Of a stretch of 64,000 nt of DNA, positions 26,901 through 37,700 are shown piece after piece (within the stretch, counting starts at the first letter, position 1; every line of letters starts with the position of its first letter). Origin of the DNA: Chrysemys picta bellii (taxonomy: Eukaryota > Chordata > Testudines > Emydidae); NCBI RefSeq assembly GCF_011386835.1, contig NC_088792.1, positions 235,792,394-235,856,393 on the forward strand, read 5' to 3'. Made by a program: the position numbers and the translations under genes. The notes beneath the pieces are model-generated. The model ran no database searches. It had not been told where the DNA came from and was given only the letters and a program-made list of their open reading frames with translations.

Positions 26901-29900
26901 GGGTTTGGGAGAAGGATCGGCGGGAAGGAAAAGGCCACTAAAAAAAGGTTAAAAAAATGACAGCCTTTTGCTTGGGCTGACCACTGGGGTGGAATGGGAA
27001 GGTGTACGGAGCCTCCCCCCCCCCCCCGTGTTCTTACACGTCTGGGTGAGGAGGCTATGGAACATGGTGAGGGGGGAGGGAGTTATACAGGGGCTGTAGC
27101 GGCACTCTGTTATCCTGCTGCCGTTCCTGAAGCTCCACCAGACGCCGGAGCATGTCTGTTTGCTCACGCAGCAGCCCCAGTGTTGCATCCTGCCTCCTCT
27201 GATCTTCCTGCCACCACCTCTCATCTCGAGCGTCTCTCCTCTCCTCACGTTGGTCCCTCCTGTCCTCACATTGGTCCCTCCTGTACTCACGTTCACTGGC
27301 TCCTTTCCTATACTTTGAAACCGTGTCATTCCACTCATTCAGATGAGCTCTGTCACTGCAGGTGGATTCCATGATTTCTGCGAACATCTCGTCTCGCGTC
27401 TTCTTTTTCCGACGCCTTATCTGTGATAGCCTTTGGGACGGAGGAGGGAGGCTTGAAGAATTTGCAGCTGCTGGAGGGAGGGAAAAAAGGAGAGAAATTT
27501 TTAAAAAGATACATTTTGCAGAACAATGCTTATACTCTTTCACAGTGAGCAAAACTATTCACATTACATAGCACATGTGATTTCTGTGCAAGGTCGCATT
27601 TTGCCTCTTAATATTGAGTGCCTGTGGCTTTGCTGCTAGAGATCATAGACGCAGGTCCGGGCAACAGAATTCGGCTTGCATGCGGCCATGGTAAGCCATT
27701 GTCTTTCAGCTTCTGCGCCCTCCTTTCCCACATACCAAGCAAAGCCCATTGAGTGCTGCGGTTTTCCTGTTAACATTCAGCAGCAGAAAACAAACTAATC
27801 ACCCCACCCCATCCAATTCTCTGGATGATCGCTTTATCCCTCCCCCCACCACGTGGCTGGTATCAGGGAAGATCCCTGCAGGAACCAAACTAACACCCCC
27901 CACTCCGCCATGAATTCTCTGGGATGATCGCTTTACCTCTCCCCCCACCGTGTGGCTGGTATCAGGGAAGATCCCTGCTAGCCAAACGCGAAAAGCTCTG
28001 GGCCAATTTCTCCCTCTCCCCCCCCCCCCCCCCCCGCGCTTGGCTAACTGCAGGGAAGGATTTCTTTTCAGCCACAGGCAAACAGCCCAGTAGGAACTGC
28101 CACCTCTGTCCCCTTAATTAAATTCCCGTATTTCAACCAGGTTACCATGAGCGATATCACTCTCCTGAGGATTACACAGCAAGATAAAGAATGGATGTTG
28201 CTTGAATGCCAGCAAACACCGAGACCATACGCTGCCAGGCTTTGTCATGCAATGATACCAGATTACTTGCTGCAAGCATGGTGCGGTCAAGTGTCCTACC
28301 ATGGAGGACGGAATAAGACTGCACTACCCAGAAACCTTGTGGCAAGGCTTTTGGAGTACCTCCAGGAGAGCTTCATGGAGATGTCTCTGGAGGATTTCCG
28401 CTCCATCCCCAGACACGTTAACAGACTTTTCCAGTAGCTGTACTGGCTGCGAATGCATCCCAAGTCCTCAGGGCAAAGTAATCATTAAAAACCCTTGCTT
28501 TTAAAACAAGTTTTATATTTTAAAAGGTAAACTCACCTGAGGTCCCTTCCATGGGCTCGTGGTCTTGGATACTGGGTTGGGAGGGTACTTCAGTCAGGCT
28601 GAGAAAAAGATCCTGGCTGTTGGGGAGAACGGAGTGCTGGGTGCTCTCTGCAAGCTCGTCCTCCTCCTCCTCCTCCTCTTCCCCGTCCGCAGAATCCTCA
28701 GGTGTAGCTGATGAGATTATCCCCACCTCGGAATCCACGGTCAGAGGTGGGGTAGTGGTGGCGGCCCCCCCTAGAACTGCATGCAGCTCGTCGTAGAAGC
28801 GGCATGTCCGCGGCTCTGACCCGGAGTGACCGTTTGCCTCCTTTGTTTTTTGATAGGCTTGTCTGAGCTCCTTGACTTTCACGCGGCACTGATCTGAGTC
28901 CCTATTGTGCCCTCTCTCCATCATGCCCTTGGAGATTTTTTCAAAAGTTTTTGCATTTCGTCTTTTTGAACGAAGTTCTGCTAGCACTGAATCCTCTCCC
29001 CATATAGCGATCAGATCCAGTACCTCCCGTACGGTCCATGCTGGTGCTTTTTTTCGATTATCGGCCTGCATGGTTACCTGTGCTGATGAGCTATCTGTGG
29101 TCACCTGTGCTCTCCACACTGGGCAAACAGGAAATGAAATTCAAATGTTCGCGGGGCTTTTCCTGTCTACCTGGCCAGTGCATCCAAGTTCAGATTGCTG
29201 TCCAGAGCGGTCACAATGGTGCACTGTGGGATAGCTCCCGGAGGCCAATACCATCGAATTGCGGCCACACTAACCCTAATTGGTTAAATGATAAAATCGA
29301 TTTTGGCGCTACTCCACTCGTCGGGGTGGAGTACAGAAATCAATTTAAAGAGCCCTTTATTTCGAATTAAATGGCTTCGTTGTGTGGATGGGTGCAGGGT
29401 TAATTCGCTTTAACGCTGCTAAATCCGAATTAAAGTCGTAGTGTAGACCAGGCCTTAGCCCTGGTCATGTGTCCAAAGGGAAGAAGCAGCTGTCTGTGAC
29501 AGTTCCTTACTCACAAAATGGAGGCTGCTGACCCCCTGAAATAGTCTCTGACCCAGGAAGCTTTGTCTAGTCCCAGAGAGCATCTAGGGAGTGCATCATG
29601 GGACTTGCAATCCTTCAAAGTCAGCATACAGTATCTAGAGGTTTGTCTAATCAGGATATCTGTGAAAGGATTCAGAGGCTTCTCAGACAGGTGTGCCTAC
29701 ACTTACATAGTTCGTTGGCTTTTATTTGTCCACTTGGAATTTAATTTGCTAGTTACCCAAATATAATTTAATTTTGGTTAGGTCTTTTTGAAATTGCTCA
29801 GATCCTTCTCTAGTCTAATCCAAATGTCATCAAAAAATGTTACATTCTTGTGGCTCCCTGGAGCATCTACCTAAAATTGTCTATTTACTTTCTTACTACT

Positions 29901-32900
29901 CTTAGGGTATGTCTACACTACGAAATTGGGTTGAATTTATAGAAGTTGATTTTTAGGAAGCAGTTTTATACAGTCTATAGTGTGTGTCCCCACTAAGCAT
30001 ATTAAGTAGCATTAAATCAGCAGAGTGCGTCCACAGTACCGAGGCTAGTGCCGACTTTCGGAGCATTGCACTGTGGGTAGCTATCCCACAGTTCCCGCAG
30101 TCTCCGCCACCCATTGGAATTCTGGGTTACGCTCTCACTGGCTGATGGGGCAAAAACATTGTCACGGGTGGTTTTGGGTACATATCGTCAATCACCCCTC
30201 CCTCTGTGAGAGCAACGGCAGACAATCGTTTCGTGCCTTTTTTCTGCGCAGACCCCATACCACAGCAAGCGTGCAGCCCGCTCAGCTCAGCCGCCGCTGT
30301 TGTGTTCTGGGTGCTGCTGGCAGCAGATGGTACAATAGGGCTGCAAACCATCATCACGCTTCCGCTGCCACTCTGCTCTCCTGCAGACGCCATACCACGG
30401 CAAGCATGGAGCCCGCTCAGATCATCATGGCAGTTCTGAGCACTGTAAACACCTCGCGCATTATCCTGCAGTATATGCAGCACTAGAACCTGCAAAAGCA
30501 GGTGAGGAGGCGACAGCAGCGTGGTGACGAGAGTGATGAGGACATGGATGCAGACTTCTCTCAAAGCACGGGCCCTGGCAATTTGGACATTATGGTGATA
30601 ATGGGGCAGGTTCATGCCGTGGAACGCTGATTCTGGGCCCAGGAAACAAACACAGACTGGTGGGACTGCATAGTGTTGCAGGTCTGGGACGATGGCCAGT
30701 GGCTGCAAAACTTTTGCATGCATAAGGGCATTTTCATGGAACTTTGTGACTTGCTTTCCCATGCCCTGAAGTGCAAGAATACCAAGATGAGAGCAGCCCT
30801 CACCGTTCACAAGCGAGTGGCGATAGCCCTGAAGCTTGCAACGCCAGACAGCTACCGGTCAATCGGGAATCAATTTGGAGTAGGCAAATCTACTGTGGGG
30901 GCTGCTGTGATCCAAGTTGCCAGGGCAATCACTGAGCTGCTGCTATCAAGGGTCGTGACTCTGGGAAATGTGCAGGTCATAGTGGATGGCTTTGCTGCAA
31001 TGGAATTCCCTAACTATGGTGGGGCAATAGACGGAATGCATATCCCTATCTTGGGACTGGAGCACCAAGGCAGCCAGTACATAAACCGAAAGGGGTACTT
31101 TTCTTTGGTGCTGCAAGCACTGGTGGATCACAAGGGACGTTTCACCAACATCAACGTGGGCTGGCCGGGAAAGGTACATGAAGCTTGCATCTTCGGGAAT
31201 TCTGGTCTGTCTGAATGGCTGCAGCAAGGGACTTACTTTCCAGACCAGAAAATAACCACTGGGGATGTTGAAATGCCTATAGTTATCCTTGGGGACCCAG
31301 CCTACCCCTAATGTCATGGCTCATGAAGCCATACACATGCACCCTGGACAGTAGGCAGGAGCTGTTCAAATATAGGCTGAGCAAGTGCAGAATGGTGGTA
31401 GAATGTGCATTTGGATGTTTAAAAGCACGCTGGCACAGTTTACTGACTCAGTTAGACCTCAGCCCAACCAATATTCCCATTGTTATTACTGCTTGCTGTG
31501 TGCTCCACAATATCTGTGAGAGTAAGGGGGAGACGTTTATGGTGGGGTGGAAGGTTGAGGCTAATTGCCTGGCTGCTGATTACACGCAGCCCGACACCAG
31601 GGTGGTTAGAAGAGCACAGCAGGGTGTGCTGCGCATCAGAGAAGCTTTGAAAACCAGTTTCATGACTGGCCAAGCTACGGTGTGAAAGTTTTGTTTGTTT
31701 CTCTTTGATGAAAACCTGCTCCCTTGGTTCACTCTACTTCCCCGTAAGCCAACCGCCCTCCCCTTCCCCCTTCGATGACCACTTGCAGAGGCAATAAAGT
31801 CAGTGTTGTTTCAAATTCATGCATTTTTTATTAATTAGTCACAGAAATAGGGGATAACTGCCAAGGTAGCGCGGGAGGGGTGGTGGAGGAGGGAAGTACC
31901 GGGTGGGGTGGTGGAGGAGGGGAGGACACAACCAGTTTTAATCCATGATGGGACTTTACTTCTTCTGGTGGCTACTAGAGTTCCTCAAAAGGCTCTTTCC
32001 TCAAATGCACTTTGAAATTCTAAATGAACTTAAACTATCAATGCCTTCTCCTGCATCTCATATTTGATTACACTGAAAGAGGGCACCTTTGAGTCACTCC
32101 ATAATCCTAACTTCAATGATTTTTCTCAACTATTTTTCTAGTACTGAGATAATTCTCATTGGTCTGTAATTCCCAGAATCAATCACAGCTCATTAGCTCA
32201 TTGTCAAGATATGGGCATTATGTGCCAAATTGTCCTCTATGATGTTTATTCCCAATTGTCCATCTTACATCATATGTGACAAAGTATATGTTCCGTTCTC
32301 CAGCCTCACTGGATGTTTTTGGTTTGCTTTTGTTTTTAAATATATATTTTTGGCCTGGATAAAATATTTATCCGGATTGTTTGGGGATTTTTTGCGTTTC
32401 TATTTGCTGTTTGTTAAAGCTGGCCTGGACCAAAAGCCTGAACTGGAATACCCGGAACTTTGAGACATTATGAACATGCATTCAAGTCTGGAGCTAGACT
32501 TTGTTACTTGAGCATAACTTTATTTTTTAAATATATTGGGATTTGCACATATTCTATGATATCAGTAAAATGCTCATTACTAGAGGCATTACCCTGAATA
32601 TGTGTTCATTCTGTAAGAGATTATTGATTGCTGCTATTTATATTATTTGACTGACACATTCCTCTGTTTATAACTGTTTGCAGGGTTGAGTCTAGCCACA
32701 AACCAAGGATCTAGGTGAACAAATGAGATACAAGCAGGAGACACTATTTAACTTCTGAAGGGAAAAAATCCCCCTTTAATGCAAATATCCCTAGTAATAA
32801 AGAACTGTGTGCTGGATCATTTGTTCTCACAGTAAAACTCATGGAAGAAAACTTAGGGGGAAGAAATCACTAAAATATCTCACAGAATTGTTTGCTGATT

Positions 32901-34700
32901 ATTTCACTGGGAAACAGCATTTGATCCCCTGTGGGATGAGCTATGGAAGCACATGCTCAGTGTGGATCCTGGAGGAGGGGTCCCTAGGACACCCTCTACC
33001 TCCACTCTGGCCCTTCGCTTTCCTGAAACGTGGCTTCAAAGAAGCCAGACTGGTTATTCCACCTACTATGTGTAGGGGGTTTCATGAAATATGTTATATC
33101 ATCTGAGGTTGCATTATCCTTTCTAGAATGTTCCACAGGACAATGTGTGACTTCTTAGCCCTGCTCCCCAACAATTCACAGGATCCCCACTGCCCACTCT
33201 GGACTCTATCCAATACAAAGAGCCCCCCAAAACTCCTGGAAAGTGGATGGGGAGAATAGTGTCATAGGAGGACCCTTCCATACAGGATGGGGCACAGCTG
33301 CATACTCGGGGTGCTGGACTTTGGTGGTGTATCCTGGCCCTCTGATAGATCTGACAAGTCCCCATACATGCTGTAGCCATGTTCTTGTGGATGCTGGAGT
33401 TCTCTGACTGTATTTTATTTTTTGTAAGACACACAACATATTTTTTCATGGGAACCACAGATTTAACATCAAGTATTATAAAAATCTTCTTAAAGTGTTG
33501 AGCTATTGATCTGATATGTTATATTGACCTGATAATTTCATATCATACCTGCATCTTGCATTTGTCTACATTTTTCAGTACCATTGCTAAGGACTTTTTA
33601 CTTTGTCAGGTTTGGGATGAAACTCTTGCCAAGTCTGCAGAGGCTTGGGCTGCAACATGCATTTGGGACCATGGACCTTCCTACTTACTGAGATTTTTGG
33701 GCCAAAACCTGTCTGTAAGAACTGGAAGGTAGGTAGTTGTCATTTTGTAAAACCTTTTGTTTTATAAAAATATTGAGGGCCATATCCTCAGCTGGTGTCA
33801 ATTTCCAATCTGACAGCAGGTGTCTACACCAATCTGAACCTTTTAGCTAGTGCGATGGCAAGAACTCAATTTGTTTACAGCTTATAAAGATTTTCATTCC
33901 ATTCAGGAATATGAGAATTAATCATTGGTAAATATTACTGTAACCAAGGATTTCAGGTCTCCACATAATAGCAGTTTGTGAATGGACTGTACTATGGATG
34001 CCAAGCCAAATGTTCTAACATAACAAGCAGGGCCAGCTCAGGATTTTTGCCGCCCCAAGCAAAATCAATTTTGGCTGCTCCCCCCCCACCGTTTTTTTCT
34101 TACCCCACCCCCTGACCCCACCTCAACTCTGCCCCTTCCCCAAATCCCCAGCCCTGCCTCCTCCCCCCAGGCTCTCAAGCCTGGGAGGGAGGGTGAGCAG
34201 CGGCGCACAAATCAGCTGTTTCGCGCGCCGCGGCCACTCGGGATCTCCCCCTCCCTTCCAGGTTTGAGAGCCTGGGAGGGAGGGCGAGCAGCGGTGCGCG
34301 AGCGGCGGCAGCAGCGGAGGTGAGCTAGGGCGGCTGGAGCACATTTTTAGGGGCAGCAGGGGCGGCATTCTGGTGCCGGCCATGCCGCCCCAAAAATGTG
34401 CCGCCCCAAGCACCAGCTTGTTTTGCTGGTGTCTAGAGCCGGCCCTGATAACAAGTTTTGAAAATGAACTTTCCCTCCCCCACAACCTATGTCTTTAAAT
34501 TAATCTAGGTATCGATCCATTCTTCAGCTGGTAAAGCCATGGTATGATGAAGTGAAAGACTATGCTTTTCCATATCCTCAGGACTGCAACCCTAGATGCC
34601 CTCTGAGATGCTATGGACCCATGTGCACACATTATACACAGGTTATCTGAGTTCCATTCTTCTTTCACCAATCTATAGTTCAAAAGTGGACTTTTCTGTG

Positions 34701-34749
<49 letters not shown>

Positions 34750-37700
34750 CAAATAATATTTCTTTTCAATGTTGACTTCACCAAAAGAATAATGATTATT
34801 TATTCAGATGGTTTGGGCCACTTCCAATCGTATAGGCTGCGCAGTCCACACATGCCACAATATGAATGTCTGGGGATCTGTTTGGCGACGAGCTGTTTAC
34901 TTGGTATGCAACTATGCCCCAAAGTGAGTTGCTTTCTTTTCATTCTGTTTACTTTTATACTTCATGCATGTATGGGTTATTTGATAGGACTGTTTACTCC
35001 CTTTTTCCAGCTAGCATTCCTGTCATGCTTTTGTGCTGGGCCCGCTTCCTCAAACAAATATAATAATTGGAAATATAAAAATGTACTACTTTTGTATATA
35101 AACAAACCACAGGGGAATAACAAGATGTGTATTTAACAAAAGCACATCTCTTTATCTTTTGTTATTGTAATGCTCATCCTTTGCATTACTCTTTTCCCCC
35201 ACCTTTTTCTCCTCACTCCCTTGCCTTGTTAGGGAATGCAGTTCTGCAATCCATTCTTATGTTGATTTGCACTTACTGACATGAGCTGGCCCATTGTAGA
35301 CTGGGGCCTTAAATTTCTATAAAGGGCCTTGCATGCCCATGGTGCTGTATAAGACAACCCAAACAAATAATAATGAGTTGTACAGGTTTGATAAACTTTA
35401 AATGTCACAGATCCATAAGTGGTAAAGAATAGGGCAGTGAATGAGTGTGAATAATCTCAGCTGCCATATACATAAGAAGAGAATTTTTAACTGTCTCTTT
35501 AAAAAGTTGCAACCCCCAAACAGGTGAATTTTGGTGAAAAAACCTCCAAAGAAGAAACCACTTCTATTTTGGGAGACAGGAAGGCAGGTCCTTTATATTT
35601 ACTATTACAATTAATATAAAAAGTAGTAGCAAAGGAACTAGAGGGGGATCAGACAGTAAACCCAGATCTGACTCCAATCTCCACACTTTGGGGATGTTTG
35701 GACTGATATCCCAGTCAGGTTCCAAATATCATAACTTGAGCCTCTCTTTAATAGCAACCCAGGCATTATAATATATGTATATATGTATCAAAAATTACAA
35801 AACACAAAGTAATTACAAAATTATTAGGGTATATCATTAATTTCATTCAATTATGGCAAATGAATAAGAGGCATTGTTGAGAACTGCTGAATTATTTGAT
35901 TAATTATTTGATGCATTATTAACCCTGTAATAATGATATGTTACATTTCGTTTCTTTTGTTCTGAAAATTCTGACTTACTTTGCAGTCTGTAGAAGAAAT
36001 CCTGAGGTCCCAACTCAGTTTTTACTAGGCCCTTACTCTATCAAAGTTATTAGCTCATTGCCACTACATATGGATGCCAAGGCTTAGAAGGATTTTAAAA
36101 AAGGGTTAAACTTTTATGTGGATAATGAGAACATCAATAGTTACACTAGATAAGATAAAAGAGTGTTTTAAATGAGACATGAGCTATCATCCTTCAGAGC
36201 ATAAGCCAACCACTCACTGACTAGAGCTAGGAAGAAACTTCCCCTCTAGGCAGGTTATCCCATAAACTAAAGGGTTTCTTACATCTTCCTCTGAAGTATT
36301 TTGGGTGAATTCCTGGCTCCAGTGAAGTCAGTGGGACCAGTATTTTCATCCCTAGTATTTGGCCCTATCAGATAAAGGATTTGGTATTACAGGGACCACT
36401 ATTCTGGTCTAGCATGACAATTCCTAGGTCCATGTTTTGATGTCAGTGGAAATTTGCCTGAAAAGAATGAATGAAACTTGGCAAGGACTTCAAGGTCAGG
36501 ACCTGTATATCTACATATAGGTCTCACTTCACTAATCACTAAGACGTTTGCACCTCTCAGCTACACAACATACCACAGCACTATACAATAGTTGAGGGCA
36601 GGAAGTGAAGAACACTGTAACCATTTTAAACTAGAGGGGTTTTAGAGGTGCAGAGTATTCAAATTGGAATCTGCCCAGGATATCAGTGCTATACCTCCTA
36701 TTAGCTGATGTATACCCTACTATAAACTGGTTGAAAAATATGCCAGGTAGTCCACATTGTCTACTTGAGTTTCTGATTTCAGAAACAGTGTTAAGAAGGG
36801 TTGTTTAAAAATGTGTGTATGGTTTAGACCTAATTAACTGATATACTTAATCTACAGCTCTATTAATCACTCATGATACAGTGAATGAAGCCAACATTCA
36901 ACTTGTGGCACTCCCTCTAGATTACAGTATCTGTTATCAAGCTAGCAAATTTCCCTGCTTGTGCAGTCTGCTGTGCCCATTTCGAATAGGAGTAAGAATG
37001 AGTAATGTATCTGAGAGACTCCTACTTTCTTCCAAGACACAACCCGAAGTTAGGCTTTTTGATCCATCTTTATTGGCTGGGAAGGGGGGGAATGAGAAAA
37101 TGCTTCACAAATAACTGCATTACTCACTGCTGTAGCACATCACACATGTATTAGAAGGTTTCAGAGTAGCAGCCGTGTTAGTCTGTATCCGCAAAAAGAA
37201 GAACAGGAGGACTTGTGGCACCTTAGAGACTAACAAATTTATTAGTCAACAAATTTAACAAATTTATTATTAGATATGCATCCGAAGAAGTGGGCTGTAG
37301 TCCACGAAAGCTTATGCTCTAATAAATTTGTTAGTCTCTAAGGTGCCACAAGTCCTCCTGTTCTTCTTTTTATGTATTAGAAGGTTCTTTTCTTAGTGAA
37401 ATGCAACATTTAAGTAGAAATCTCATTTTAGCTTTCTTTCTCCAGTGACCATCCTGTAATCCCAGAGTCAATAGTGATGGGTCAATCTCTAAAAGTTTAG
37501 AGCTTTGTATAAGCATCTGGAAGTCTGGATGCTTACTCAGATGCCTCATTTGAGGCTACCCCACTCCTCATGATTGCCTCTGCAGCCTGCTACCTACATG
37601 TACCCTCGGTCCTCTAGCAGAAACTGGGCACACACAACCTCCAGCCAAATCCCTGGGCCCTCATGAAATCCCAATAGACCCCCGACTTCATCTTTCAGTG

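Larger units (their letters stand above)
25043..29454 (+). mobile_element. Apparently complete autonomous Harbinger DNA transposon
   Basis: The 4,412-base element is flanked by the 3-base TTA duplication (25040-25042 and 29455-29457) typical of PIF/Harbinger. The ends are imperfect inverted repeats: gggtatgtctacaatacg at the left and, on the other strand, ggcctggtctacactacg at the right. Inside lie an open transposase on + (25415-26725) and a convergent two-exon Myb/SANT-like gene on - (29119-27055), the two proteins that Harbinger elements use. A third open frame is at 28147-28437. Both main frames are undamaged, whereas the neighbouring relative at 29905 is broken. This suggests recent activity, or activity supplied in trans. 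Confidence 0.88.

Noticed and set aside
26994..27374. 126-codon + frame
   Set aside because: Antisense to exon 2 of the Myb-like gene, whose reading is supported by splice sites and coiled-coil character.
30127..30810. 227-codon minus-strand frame
   Set aside because: Antisense to the Harbinger transposase pseudogene, with no recognisable domain. Loss of coding constraint explains the open frame.
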